NCBI GenBank assembly: GCA_947500775.1
Contig: CANMTD010000003.1
Location: 186,001-250,000 of the forward strand
Source: an uncultured Paracoccaceae bacterium
GTDB taxonomy: Bacteria > Pseudomonadota > Alphaproteobacteria > Rhodobacterales > Rhodobacteraceae
Length of the DNA stretch: 64,000 nucleotides
Direction of reading: 5' to 3'
The translations under genes were made by a program, and so were the position numbers. Positions 26,438 to 35,062 of this stretch are shown here, piece by piece. The notes below the pieces were generated by a model, which saw nothing but the letters and a program-made list of their open reading frames with translations, made no database searches and was not told the origin of the DNA. Positions within the stretch are counted from its first letter, which is position 1. Each line of letters begins with the position of its first letter.

Positions 26438-27130
26438 TCAATTGTCAAACCGGACATGATGAAGCATCGCCCCGTTCCGGCGCAGCCACTGGCGCGGGGC
26501 GGCATAGCCCGGGCACAGCCGCGCGACCGTGTCCCAGAACGCCTGCGAATGGTTCATCTCGGCCAGATGCGCGACCTCATGCGCGGCCACGTAATCCAGC
26601 ACCTCGGGTGGGGCCATGATCAGTCGCCAGGAATACATCAGATCGCCCCGCGACGAACATGATCCCCAGCGGGACCGGGTGTCGCGCAGGCTGATCCGCC
26701 CGTAAGGCCGCCCCAGCGCCGCGGCATAGCGGTCCGAGGCCGCCGCCAGCCGGTCCCGCGCCGCCTGTTTCAGGAACGCCGCCACATGGCGCCCGACCCG
26801 TGCCGGATCGCCCGGCACCTCCAGAATCGTACCTGTCAGATGCGGCCCGCGCCGGGCCGTGGCCACAATGCTCAATTGCTGCCCCTCGAACGGCACGGAA
26901 CCGCCGATGGCCACCACCTCGGCCTCGGGGCGGGTGTCCAGATGGGTCCGGATCCAATCCGCCTTCTCGCGCAGAAAGGCGATCCCCTCGGCCTCGGGGG
27001 CGCGGTTCGGCAGGGTCAGCGTCACCCGGCCATCCAGTTTCGACACCCGCAGGCTCATCCGTTTGGCACGGTTGGACCGCCGCAGGGTAACCGGAACCGG
27101 CGGATCGCCGGGAAGATGGGTAATGCTCAT
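26438..27130 (-). CDS. YgjP/M48-type metal-dependent hydrolase
   Basis: 230 residues from the ATG at 27128-27130; the frame extends upstream without features. It has the DUF45 pattern: VTLRRSNRAKRMSLRVSKLDGRVTLTLP, RDTRSRWGSCSSRGDLMYSWRLIMAP, and the zinc motif HEVAHLAEMNHSQAFW (two His and Glu as in HExxH with a third His downstream). Probably a zinc-dependent peptidase; the physiological target is unknown. It is divergent from the TIGR02300 gene and 27 bases upstream of the GntR gene on the same strand. Confidence 0.88.
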   Translation of the reverse strand: MSITHLPGDPPVPVTLRRSNRAKRMSLRVSKLDGRVTLTLPNRAPEAEGIAFLREKADWIRTHLDTRPEAEVVAIGGSVPFEGQQLSIVATARRGPHLTGTILEVPGDPARVGRHVAAFLKQAARDRLAAASDRYAAALGRPYGRISLRDTRSRWGSCSSRGDLMYSWRLIMAPPEVLDYVAAHEVAHLAEMNHSQAFWDTVARLCPGYAAPRQWLRRNGAMLHHVRFDN

Positions 27131-27297
27131 ATCGCGCCTGTTACTGCCTGACAAAAACATAGCAACCTTCCCCCCTGATCGCAGCCCCAAAAACAGGGGT
27201 TTCGGCCTTGCGGGCCCAAAAGGGCTTTGACACCACATGGCACTTGTGGCAGTTGGCTGCGACTCTGACCTTATGAATTCGATTGAAGGGGAAATCC

Positions 27298-27633
27298 ATG
27301 CCCAAGGAAGAATGGGGCGTAAAGCGCGTTTGCCCGAGCTGCACCACACGTTTTTACGATCTGCAGCGTGACCCGATGACCTGCCCCGCCTGCGAACACA
27401 CGTTCTCGCTGGAAAGCCTGAACAGCGGCAAGGGCCGGACGCTGGTTGCCGACAAATCCGACGCCAAATCCGAAAAGGCCGAGTCCGAGGACACTGCCGA
27501 TATCGTTCTGGACGATGACGACACCGATGACGCGGATGTCGATCTGGGCGATGATATTCTGGAAGACGACGACGACGACGAAGTCTCGCTGGACGAGATC
27601 GCCGATGTCGCTGCGGACGACGACGACAGCTAA
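27298..27633 (+). CDS. TIGR02300 (FYDLN-acid) family protein
   Basis: 111 residues. The N-terminal half is a small zinc-ribbon: EEWGVKRVCPSCTTRFYDLQRDP with Cys12, Cys15, Cys29, Cys32 and the FYDL signature. The second half is strongly acidic, mostly Asp/Glu. The family is confined to alphaproteobacteria, and its function is unknown. AAGGGGA precedes the ATG. A strong hairpin lies just past the stop. Confidence 0.92.
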   Translation: MPKEEWGVKRVCPSCTTRFYDLQRDPMTCPACEHTFSLESLNSGKGRTLVADKSDAKSEKAESEDTADIVLDDDDTDDADVDLGDDILEDDDDDEVSLDEIADVAADDDDS

Positions 27634-27639
27634 CCGAAT

Positions 27640-27675
27640 GCGCAGGGATTTTTTCGCTTGATCTCATCCCTGCGC
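27640..27675 (+). terminator. Hairpin after the TIGR02300 gene
   Basis: Perfect 10-bp arms GCGCAGGGAT and ATCCCTGCGC with a 16-nt T-rich loop, 7 bases past the stop and 44 bases before tRNA-Ala. Probable terminator, though no T-run follows. Confidence 0.55.
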
Positions 27676-27719
27676 TTCCATAAATACCGCCCAGCAGGCC
27701 GACAGGCCTGCATCTGGAA

Positions 27720-27795
<76 letters not shown>

Positions 27796-28087
27796 AACTC
27801 CTTTCCGGACAGAACCTGAAAGATTTTCGTCTGGCGACAAAGGGAATCCTTTGACGCCGCAGGACCGATGGCTGCGGCAGGTTTCTGCCCCCTTGAGGAA
27901 CGCCAGACCTCGTACCGGCCTGCCTTGCACGACCGGTCTTGGGCAACCAAGCTGCGCGACGGGTCATCCCAGATTTAGCGCGTCCGGGATCTTCTGCAGT
28001 CAACCTGTTGATCTGGAACGAAAGCTGTGGAACCTTGGCGCAGGTTCACCTGACCAGACGGCCACATTTTTCGAGGAGAAACAACAC
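27796..28087 (+). other. Intergenic region between tRNA-Ala and the carbonic anhydrase gene
   Basis: 292 bases. A minus-strand frame here runs antisense into the tRNA and is rejected. No clear promoter was placed. GAGGAG, 8 bases before the next ATG, is the only firm signal. Confidence 0.4.
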
Positions 28088-28942
28088 ATGACTAAAACGT
28101 TCCTTTGGCTAAGCACGACCGCTGCCATGATCGGTTCAGCAGCCCTGGCCAGCGGTGACGGCCATGCCGTATCGGAAGAGGTGATTGCCGGGCAGCGCGC
28201 CGCCCTGGCCGCCGCGACAGACGGCAAGGGTTTCGGCCCGCAGTCGCCTCGCGACATCGATGCGCAGGATGGCAGCAACAACCGCGCCTTCAGCAACGCA
28301 CCGGCTGTGACCGAGATGACGCTCTGTGACATCCATTTCCACGAAAACGCCGAGCATAAGGGCGGCAGCTTCACCACCTATGCCGGCAACGGCGATGGCC
28401 ACGGCTATGGAACGGGCTTTGAATACGACGGCGAACTGACCGAGGCCGAACTGGCACCGGTCGACGGCAAGATTGGCGACAGCAAGCACGGCGATCTGGT
28501 TCCCGGCGACACAATCGAGATTCATTTTGTGCATTCGACCGCTCAGGCCACGCTGGGCAACGGTCTTGGCACCTGCCTCAGCGAGGCGATCGGCAACCCG
28601 CAGCTGCGGGTCGAGGCCGTGGTCGCCGTACTGGTCAACGATCCGAACGCCGCTGACTTTACCGAATTATCGCATATCGAAAAAATCAATGACCTGAACC
28701 AGGTGCCGAACCTGCCAAACGATCTGGGCACGCCGGTCGTCTATGACGGCTCGACGACCGGCCCGGGCTATAACGAGAAAGGTTCGCCGTTCCAGGTGAC
28801 CTGGAGCGTTCGTCCCGACGTCGTGAAGCTGGACATCAACTCGGTCGGTGCCTGGCTGGCCGACAATGAATTCGGCGAAGACCATGCCCACGGGGTGCGG
28901 AATCTGGTCACCAATCCTGATCTTCTGTCGCCGATCAACTGA
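28088..28942 (+). CDS. Delta-class carbonic anhydrase, exported
   Basis: 284 residues. Residues 1-21 form a signal peptide. The motif CDIHFHENAEHKGG (Cys80, His83, His85, His90) and the C-terminal HAHGVRNL match bacterial homologues of delta-class carbonic anhydrases, first known from marine algae. Expected to interconvert CO2 and bicarbonate in the periplasm with zinc bound by three His. GAGGAG precedes the ATG, chosen because it begins the signal peptide. Monocistronic: a palindromic hairpin follows. The class call rests on motif recall; catalytic activity is unproven. Confidence 0.78.
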   Translation: MTKTFLWLSTTAAMIGSAALASGDGHAVSEEVIAGQRAALAAATDGKGFGPQSPRDIDAQDGSNNRAFSNAPAVTEMTLCDIHFHENAEHKGGSFTTYAGNGDGHGYGTGFEYDGELTEAELAPVDGKIGDSKHGDLVPGDTIEIHFVHSTAQATLGNGLGTCLSEAIGNPQLRVEAVVAVLVNDPNAADFTELSHIEKINDLNQVPNLPNDLGTPVVYDGSTTGPGYNEKGSPFQVTWSVRPDVVKLDINSVGAWLADNEFGEDHAHGVRNLVTNPDLLSPIN

Positions 28943-28958
28943 ACGGATACTCTGCAAA

Positions 28959-28980
28959 GGGCGGGCAATATTGCCCGCCC
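28959..28980 (+). terminator. Palindromic hairpin after the carbonic anhydrase gene
   Basis: Perfect 11-bp arms GGGCGGGCAAT and ATTGCCCGCCC, adjacent, 16 bases past the stop. A likely terminator or processing hairpin; no T-run. Confidence 0.55.
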
Positions 28981-29110
28981 CGCTTCCGGCGACCACCTGC
29001 ACTGTCCCGCCGGGCGAAAACCTTCGCCGCCCTTCCCATCTTTTGGTTGCGTTTGGCGCCCTTGTGGCGATCACACGGATGTGTCCAATAGTGTACCGAC
29101 CGACCCTGCC

Positions 29111-29133
29111 CTTTGGTGACAACGTCACCAAAG
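29111..29133. promoter_or_regulatory. Perfect dyad before the DUF2892-rhodanese operon
   Basis: Arms CTTTGGTGAC and GTCACCAAAG, ten perfect pairs, with the centre AAC. It ends 49 bases before the ATG of the DUF2892 gene. Size and symmetry fit an operator for a dimeric regulator. A 5' leader hairpin is possible, but a 3-nt loop is tight. Confidence 0.6.
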
Positions 29134-29182
29134 CCTGCCGTCCGATCGGTCATATCGGTTTCCACAACAAAGGAGACTCATC

Positions 29183-29377
29183 ATGCAACTTGCCCGGAAC
29201 CTTGGTACCATTGATCGCATCGCCCGCCTGTTGGCCGGCAGCGCGTTGGTTGTGCTTGCCATCACGGGGATGATCGGCGTCTGGGGGTGGATCGGCACGA
29301 TTTTCATGGCCACGGCCTTCATGAATTTCTGCCCGATCTATCGCGTGCTGGGTCTCAAGACCTGCAATGAATGTTAA
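29183..29377 (+). CDS. DUF2892 (YgaP-like) membrane protein
   Basis: 64 residues: RNLGTIDRIARLLAGSALVVLAITG, then FMATAFMNFCPIYRVLGLKTC. This is the two-helix DUF2892 module, which in E. coli YgaP is fused behind a rhodanese domain. Here it is a separate gene 13 bases before a rhodanese gene. AAAGGAGA precedes the ATG. Two Cys near the C-terminus (FCP and TC..C) could handle sulfane sulfur. Confidence 0.9.
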   Translation: MQLARNLGTIDRIARLLAGSALVVLAITGMIGVWGWIGTIFMATAFMNFCPIYRVLGLKTCNEC

Positions 29378-29390
29378 GGAGCGAGGGAAC

Positions 29391-29996
29391 ATGCCAACGT
29401 CAAACACTGTAAATCGCCGGGCTTTGCTGGGGGCCGGGCTTTCGGCTCTTGCCATGGGTACGACCGGCGTTTCGGCCAAGGGGATAACCAGCGATATCGC
29501 GCCGGGCAGCCTGAAATCGTCGAAAACCACCAAGCTTGGGCTGTACCTGTCCCCCGCCGCCGCCCATCAGGCCCTTCAGGACAACCCCGAGATTCTGTTT
29601 GTCGATGTGCGCGACCCGATCGAGATCAGCTTTGTCGGACATCCCCACGGGCTGGACAAGATCATCCCGCTGCAGGTGGCCACCCATATGGTCAGCCCCC
29701 AAACGGGCCAATACCACCTGAGGGGCAATCCCGATGTCGTCAGTGATTTCGAAGCCTTGCTCGCCCGGAAATCCAAGACCAAAGACGACCCGATTTTTCT
29801 GACATGCAGGTCGGGGAACCGTTCGGCGGTGGCGGCGGGGATGCTCATTGCCCAAGGCTATACCAATGTCTGGAACCTGACCGAAGGCTTTGAGGGCGAC
29901 CGCGCGCCCGACGGGTCCCGGTCGCGCAACGGCTGGCGCAACCACGGCCTGCCCTGGGCGTACAAGCTTGAAAAAGGCGTCGCCTGGGAAGGCTAA
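29391..29996 (+). CDS. Tat-exported rhodanese-like protein
   Basis: 201 residues from the ATG at 29391. The N-terminus has NRRALLGAGLSALAMG, a twin-arginine-type signal. The rhodanese domain follows: LFVDVRDPIEISFVGHP and the active loop CRSGNRS with Cys139, then GYTNVWNLTEGFEGD. It is expected to carry sulfane sulfur in the periplasm. Together with the DUF2892 gene it equals a split YgaP. A strong hairpin ends the operon. Confidence 0.9.
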   Translation: MPTSNTVNRRALLGAGLSALAMGTTGVSAKGITSDIAPGSLKSSKTTKLGLYLSPAAAHQALQDNPEILFVDVRDPIEISFVGHPHGLDKIIPLQVATHMVSPQTGQYHLRGNPDVVSDFEALLARKSKTKDDPIFLTCRSGNRSAVAAGMLIAQGYTNVWNLTEGFEGDRAPDGSRSRNGWRNHGLPWAYKLEKGVAWEG

Positions 29997-30017
29997 ACCG
30001 GGCCTGACAAGATGGAT

Positions 30018-30040
30018 GGCGGCGCGGGGGGTGCGCCGCC
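30018..30040. terminator. Hairpin between convergent rhodanese and adenosine kinase genes
   Basis: Arms GGCGGCGC and GCGCCGCC around a 7-nt loop, located between two converging stops. Probable two-way terminator. Confidence 0.6.
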
Positions 30041-30052
30041 AGACCGCGCGCT

Positions 30053-31039
30053 CTAGATCAGCCCTTCTTTGGCGAACAGCGCCTTCAGGTCGGTTTCCGG
30101 GCGCGCGCCGAAATGGCTGATGACCTCGGCCGCCGCCACACAGCCCATCCGCCCGGCCGTGGCCAGCGACTGGCCGGTGGCATAGCCGTACAGGAACCCG
30201 GCGGCGAACTGGTCGCCCGCGCCGGTGGCATCCACCGGAACCACCTTGTGCACCGGCACCACCGCCTCTTCGTCGCCTTGCACCAGAACCACGTCTTCGC
30301 CCGAACGGGTGCAGACCACCAGCCCGCTGTCGGCCGCCGCCTGTTCCAGCGCGGCGCTCAGATCGGTCTGATACAGCGATTCCCATTCGTGCTGATTGCC
30401 GATCACGTAATCCAGTTCCTTGACCAGCCTGCGGAAATCGTCGCGGTGCCGGTCAACGCAGAACGGATCGCTCAGCGCGATCCCGGCCTTGCCGCCGCCC
30501 GCCTTGCACAGTTTCGCGGCACGTTCGAACGCCTCTTTGCCCTTGGGCTTGTCGTAAAGATACCCTTCCAGAAACAGGATATCGGCGCGACCGGCCACAT
30601 CGTCGGCCACGTCATCGGGGCCCAGTTCGGCCGAAATGCCCAGATAGGTGTTCATCGACCGTTCGCCATCGGGCGAGACGAAGATCATGCTGCGCGAGGT
30701 CGGCAACTCGCCGCCCGGTACCGGCGGGTTGACGAAATCGGTGCCGCCATGGGCCATTTCGCTGGCATAGAACTGGCCCAGCGCATCGTCGTGCACCCGC
30801 CCGATGAACCCCGTGCTCAGGCCCAGATTGCCCAACCCGGCCAATGTGTTGGCCACCGATCCGCCCGGCGCCTGTGTCCGGTTCACCATCGCGCCATACA
30901 GCATTTCGCCGCGTTTGCGTTCGACCAGCTGCATGATGCCTTTCTGGATGCCCATCAGCTCCAGAAAACTGTCATCGGATTGGGTCAGGACATCGACGAT
31001 GGCGTTGCCGATACCGACAACCTGATAGGATTTGGTCAA
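30053..31039 (-). CDS. Adenosine kinase (PfkB family)
   Basis: 328 residues. GNAIVDVLTQSDD, GGSVANTLAGLGNLG and DATGAGDQFAAGFLYG (catalytic Asp276) are the ribokinase/PfkB landmarks. Overall similarity is to the adenosine kinases common in alphaproteobacteria, which phosphorylate adenosine to AMP. The TTG start overlaps the nth stop as TTGA, so the two genes are coupled. Another nucleoside or sugar as substrate is possible. Confidence 0.88.
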   Translation of the reverse strand: MTKSYQVVGIGNAIVDVLTQSDDSFLELMGIQKGIMQLVERKRGEMLYGAMVNRTQAPGGSVANTLAGLGNLGLSTGFIGRVHDDALGQFYASEMAHGGTDFVNPPVPGGELPTSRSMIFVSPDGERSMNTYLGISAELGPDDVADDVAGRADILFLEGYLYDKPKGKEAFERAAKLCKAGGGKAGIALSDPFCVDRHRDDFRRLVKELDYVIGNQHEWESLYQTDLSAALEQAAADSGLVVCTRSGEDVVLVQGDEEAVVPVHKVVPVDATGAGDQFAAGFLYGYATGQSLATAGRMGCVAAAEVISHFGARPETDLKALFAKEGLI

Positions 31040-31689
31040 AGGGTCTTCTCCTCATAGGGACAGAGATCACGAATAATACAATTGGCACAGACCGGTTTGC
31101 GCGCCTTGCAGACATAGCGCCCGTGCAGGATCAGCCAGTGGTGGGCGTGGTGCTGAAACTCGGCCGGGATATGATCCTCGATCGCGCGTTCGACCGCATC
31201 CACATCCTTGCCCGGCGCGATGCCGGTCCGGTTGCAGACGCGAAAGATATGGGTATCGACGGCCTGGGCGGGTTGCTTGAACCACATGTTCAAGACCACA
31301 TTCGCGGTCTTGCGCCCCACGCCCGGCAGCGATTGCAGCGCCGCACGCGACGACGGCACCACCCCGTCATAGTCATCGACCAGAATACGGCTCAGCTTGA
31401 TCACGTTCTTGGCCTTTTGCCGGAACAGGCCGATGGTCTTGATATGTTCGATCAGCCCCTCTTCGCCCAGATCCAGCATTTTCTGCGGGGTGTCGGCGAT
31501 CTTGAACAGGGCGCGCGTGGCCTTGTTCACGCCGACATCGGTGGCCTGCGCGCTCAGCGCGACGGCCACCAGCAGGGTGTAAACGTTCACATGTTCCAAT
31601 TCGCCCTTGGGTTCGGGTTCAAGTTCCTGAAACCTGGTGAATATCTTGTGGATCGTGTGATAATCGAGCTGCTTTGCCATAGCGCTCAT
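31036..31689 (-). CDS. nth: Endonuclease III
   Basis: 217 residues. The helix-hairpin-helix LPGVGRKTANVVLN carries the catalytic Lys, and VDTHIFRV the catalytic Asp. The [4Fe-4S] loop has Cys194, Cys201, Cys204, Cys210. It is a DNA glycosylase/AP lyase for oxidised pyrimidines. Start taken at the ATG 31689; a second ATG three codons on is equally possible. First gene of the nth-adenosine kinase pair. Confidence 0.96.
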   Translation of the reverse strand: MSAMAKQLDYHTIHKIFTRFQELEPEPKGELEHVNVYTLLVAVALSAQATDVGVNKATRALFKIADTPQKMLDLGEEGLIEHIKTIGLFRQKAKNVIKLSRILVDDYDGVVPSSRAALQSLPGVGRKTANVVLNMWFKQPAQAVDTHIFRVCNRTGIAPGKDVDAVERAIEDHIPAEFQHHAHHWLILHGRYVCKARKPVCANCIIRDLCPYEEKTL

Positions 31690-31776
31690 AAACACAAGCA
31701 CGCCGCCCTTCGCAACTTATTTCAAGTCAAAGCAAAGGACGGCGCAGGGTGTATCAGAGTGTTTTGGCCGCGCCGA

Positions 31777-32955
31777 TCACGCCGCCGCGCGACGCCTGCG
31801 CCGGAACAACAGGCCCAGCGCGCCGATCCCCGCCGCCATCAACGGCGCCGTCGCCGGCAGCGGAATGGGCGCGGGCACGGTGTTTACCCGCAGGGTGAAC
31901 TGATCGAAACCCACGTTATCGCCCAGCAGGATCGCATAGTTGACGTTCAGGTTTGCCAGATCCTCGATCACGTCCCGGGTCAGGTCGATCCCCAACAGGG
32001 CCGCGATCTCATCCTCCTGCCCCGGATCGAAGAACAGCGATGTCGTCAGCGCCTGCGCGTAATCGCCCGCGGCATTCACCTCGCGCCGGACCTCCCACTG
32101 GGTTCCGTTGAACCAGGCCATCAGCAACGGATCGGCATCTTCGGTCGGCCCGTCGTAATCCCAGAACAGCCCCTCGGGCACCGCGTCCTGCGACAGCCAG
32201 TCGCCGAACATCGCCTCGTAGCCGCCATACATGCCGTTGCTGGCGATCACATCTTCGGCAAAATCCAGCATCAGCCCGGTGCGCGCGGAATCAAAGAACC
32301 CGTCGATGGTGAAATTCGGATTGGTGCTGGCATCGCCGAACAGGCCAAAAGGATATTGGCTGAACGTGTTCACATCCGCCGGGCCGGTTTCGAACCCCGC
32401 CGAAAACCCCAGCCCGTCGCCTGTGGCCGAGGCGGTGAACGTATCGCCCACACCGAACCCCAGTTCGATTGTGAAGGACTCGATCGCCTGCCCGGTCAGG
32501 TTCACCAGCCGGTGAAACACCTGATATCCGAAACTGCCGTCAACGCCTGCGGTCGAAGGATCGACATCGAACACCAGATCGACAGCGCCGGTATCGGTCA
32601 GCACCTCTTTGAACCGCTTGCCGCTTTGGAAATCGCCATCGCATGTGGTCGTGCTTGAGGCGCGGATACAGCCCGACATCACCTGCCCGTTCTGGCCGCC
32701 GGTCACATAGGGCACATCTTCGACCAGCATCCCCGGCGTGTTCGCCTCGGGCGCGGTATAGTCGATGCGGCCGTTGCTGGTCGCCCCCGCCGCCGCCGGG
32801 GCGCGGTCATAGATCACGCTGCTTTCGGTCACGCCATCCGCGCTGACCGGGCCGACCTCGACGTTATCGGTGTTCCATCCGGTGATCGTTGTCGCGCCCG
32901 CCGCAACGGGCATCAATGCGGCGCCACACACCGTCGCCAGAATTATCTTTCGCAT
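31777..32955 (-). CDS. Exported protein with VPLPA-type C-terminal sorting signal
   Basis: 392 residues. The signal peptide is 1-21 (MRKIILATVCGAALM.. ending AGA-TT). The mature part begins ITGWNTDNVEVGP and is beta-rich and acidic, resembling choice-of-anchor proteins. The C-terminus has IPLPATAPLMAAGIGAL, then LLF and RRRRR: a Pro-Leu-Pro-Ala motif, hydrophobic helix and basic tail, the PEP-CTERM/VPLPA exosortase signal of Rhodobacterales. Likely displayed or secreted at the surface. Two Cys lie near residue 110-120 (SGCIRASSTTTC). Function unknown. Confidence 0.85.
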   Translation of the reverse strand: MRKIILATVCGAALMPVAAGATTITGWNTDNVEVGPVSADGVTESSVIYDRAPAAAGATSNGRIDYTAPEANTPGMLVEDVPYVTGGQNGQVMSGCIRASSTTTCDGDFQSGKRFKEVLTDTGAVDLVFDVDPSTAGVDGSFGYQVFHRLVNLTGQAIESFTIELGFGVGDTFTASATGDGLGFSAGFETGPADVNTFSQYPFGLFGDASTNPNFTIDGFFDSARTGLMLDFAEDVIASNGMYGGYEAMFGDWLSQDAVPEGLFWDYDGPTEDADPLLMAWFNGTQWEVRREVNAAGDYAQALTTSLFFDPGQEDEIAALLGIDLTRDVIEDLANLNVNYAILLGDNVGFDQFTLRVNTVPAPIPLPATAPLMAAGIGALGLLFRRRRRAAA

Positions 32956-33330
32956 ATCAGTCACTTTCAAACTCCCCCGTGGTTCCAAGTAGACAAATCG
33001 CTGTGCAAGGCTCCAAACATCCCGGTCTTTCATCCGACAACCGCGATATTCGGCATAGTCCCAAAGGCAAAACCCCACCCCAACATCGTATTCAATTTAT
33101 GCAATTTATAAAAAACCTATTTGTTGCAGATCAATAAATCGCCGCATTCTGCAATTATTATCGAAACAGTTCCCGATATTTTGAACAACTATACAGTTAT
33201 GGGAAACTTGGTGGCGGCAAACCGGCCTGCCCTGCCAAAATCCCGCCACAAACTTGCGCAGGTTCCGGGTCGACCCACAGGCGATTCCCCGGCAATGTCA
33301 GCCCCCGATACAAGTTGAAAGGCCCCGACC
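32956..33330. promoter_or_regulatory. AT-rich divergent promoter region
   Basis: 375 bases between the divergent VPLPA protein gene and the Ada-like gene, strikingly AT-rich around 33085-33200 compared with the rest of the window. Both promoters probably lie here, but no clear boxes or operators were fixed. No gene seen. Confidence 0.4.
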
Positions 33331-34176
33331 ATGTCCAACGCCGAAGGCAGCTATCATTATGCCGTGATGCGCCGCGCAATCGAACGGATCGACGCCGCCG
33401 ACGGCGCCCCGCTGACGCTGGACGCGCTGGCCGGCGAAATGAAGATGAGCCCCGCGCATTTTCAGCGGCTGTTCAGCCAATGGGTCGGCGTGTCCCCCAA
33501 ACGCTATCAGCAATATCTCTCGCTGGGGCACGCCAAGGCGCTGCTGCGCGACCGGTTCACCATGCTGGAGGCCGCCGATGAGCTTGGCCTGTCCGGTGGC
33601 GGCCGTCTGCACGATCTGTTCCTGCGGTGGGAAGCGATGAGCCCCGGCGAATATGCCCGCAAGGGCGCCGGGCTGACCATTTCCTACGGCACCTTCGACA
33701 GCCCCTTTGGCGAAGTGCTGGCCATGGGCACCGAACGCGGGCTGTGCGGGTTGGCCTTTACCGCCGAAACCGGTCTGGACGCGGCGCTTGCCGATATGAT
33801 GGCCCGCTGGCCCGACGCCGGTTATGTGATGGCGCCCGCCGCGCTGGAACCCGCGATCCGCGCCGCCTTTGACCCATCCGGCGAAACCCGGCTGCACCTG
33901 ATCGGCGGCCCGTTCCAGATCAAGGTCTGGGAGGCGCTGTTGAACATCCCCTCGGGTCAGGTCACCACCTATTCCGAAATCGCGCAATCCATCGGCCACC
34001 CCAAAGCGGTGCGCGCCGTGGGCACCGCCGTCGGGCGCAACCCGATCAGCTTTCTGATCCCCTGCCACCGGGCCCTGCGCAAATCGGGGGGGCTGGGCGG
34101 ATATCACTGGGGTCTGCCGGTCAAACGCGCCATGCTGGCGTGGGAGGCGGCACGGTCCGAGGCCGAAGCCTCGTAA
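33331..34176 (+). CDS. Ada-like methylated-DNA--cysteine methyltransferase with AraC-type HTH
   Basis: 281 residues. Residues ~5-100 are an AraC-type DNA-binding domain (LTLDALAGEMKMSPAHFQRLFSQWVGVSPKRYQQYL). The C-terminal half is an O6-alkylguanine-DNA alkyltransferase with IPSGQVTTYSEIA and the acceptor motif PCHR (Cys245). The N-terminal zinc domain of full Ada, which repairs phosphotriesters and triggers the response, is missing. It therefore repairs O6-methylguanine, and any regulatory role would have to work differently. Confidence 0.92.
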   Translation: MSNAEGSYHYAVMRRAIERIDAADGAPLTLDALAGEMKMSPAHFQRLFSQWVGVSPKRYQQYLSLGHAKALLRDRFTMLEAADELGLSGGGRLHDLFLRWEAMSPGEYARKGAGLTISYGTFDSPFGEVLAMGTERGLCGLAFTAETGLDAALADMMARWPDAGYVMAPAALEPAIRAAFDPSGETRLHLIGGPFQIKVWEALLNIPSGQVTTYSEIAQSIGHPKAVRAVGTAVGRNPISFLIPCHRALRKSGGLGGYHWGLPVKRAMLAWEAARSEAEAS

Positions 34177-34293
34177 TTTGGGGGGAAATTTGGGCAATTT
34201 GCCGCTTATCTGCGTCAGGGTCTTAGAACAGCGGGGCAGCGATGCTATATCTGCGCCATCGTCCCCCTGACGGGACCCGTTAACGAGGCAAAT

Positions 34294-34959
34294 ATGACCC
34301 GAGCAAAACAAACACTTTTCGCGGCCACCGCTGGCCTTATGGTTCTGGGCGCCTGTACCGATACCTCGGTCCAGACCGATAACCCACGGCAGCGCACCAC
34401 CGAAGGCGCCGCCATCGGCGCCGGGGCCGGGGCGCTGGCCGGTATCCTGATCGGCGACGACGCCAAGGAACGCAAACGCGGGGCCGTGGTCGGCGCCGTT
34501 CTGGGCGGTCTGGCCGGTGGCGTCATCGGCAACAACCTGGACAAACAGGCGGCCGAGCTGAACAGCCAGCTGGGCAATGACCAGATCGACGTGGTCAACA
34601 CCGGGTCCGAACTGATCGTGACCATGCCGCAGGATATCCTGTTCGACGTGGACAGCGCCTTTGTCCGCGCCGGCCTGCAAAGCGACCTGCGGGTGCTGGC
34701 GGGCAGCCTGAACAAATACCCCGACACCACGGTCGATGTGATCGGCCACACCGACAACACCGGCAGCGCATCGCACAACCAGGCCCTGTCGGCGCGGCGC
34801 GCGACAGCGGTGACCGATGTGCTGGCCAACAGCGGTGTCTCGACCGCCCGTCTGCGCGCCATCGGCCGCGGCGAAGACGCCCCCGTGGCGTCGAACCAGA
34901 CCCCCGAAGGCCGCGCGCAAAACCGCCGGGTCGAAATCATCATCCGCCCCAACGCGTGA
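34294..34959 (+). CDS. OmpA-family outer membrane lipoprotein
   Basis: 221 residues. Lipobox LGAC (Cys21). Residues 35-85 are Gly/Ala-rich with two glycine-zipper stretches (AAIGAGAGALAGILIG, GAVVGAVLGGLAGG). The C-terminal OmpA domain (ILFDVDSAFVRAG, VIGHTDNTGSASHNQALSARRA, GRGEDAPVASNQTPEGRAQNRRVEI) binds peptidoglycan. Similar to YiaD/YfiB-type proteins. Ends at a strong terminator. Confidence 0.93.
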   Translation: MTRAKQTLFAATAGLMVLGACTDTSVQTDNPRQRTTEGAAIGAGAGALAGILIGDDAKERKRGAVVGAVLGGLAGGVIGNNLDKQAAELNSQLGNDQIDVVNTGSELIVTMPQDILFDVDSAFVRAGLQSDLRVLAGSLNKYPDTTVDVIGHTDNTGSASHNQALSARRATAVTDVLANSGVSTARLRAIGRGEDAPVASNQTPEGRAQNRRVEIIIRPNA

Positions 34960-34980
34960 TCCCACAGGGCAACACACACC

Positions 34981-35009
34981 AAAGGCCGGGCCCAGCGCCC
35001 GGCCTTTTT
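34981..35009 (+). terminator. Rho-independent terminator after the OmpA lipoprotein gene
   Basis: Arms AAAGGCCGGGC and GCCCGGCCTTT with a 5-6-nt loop, ending in TTTTT. The best terminator in the window. Confidence 0.92.
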
Positions 35010-35062
35010 CATTGCCGTCCTCAATCGCCGGTCATATAAAATTACCAATTACGGAGACCGCG

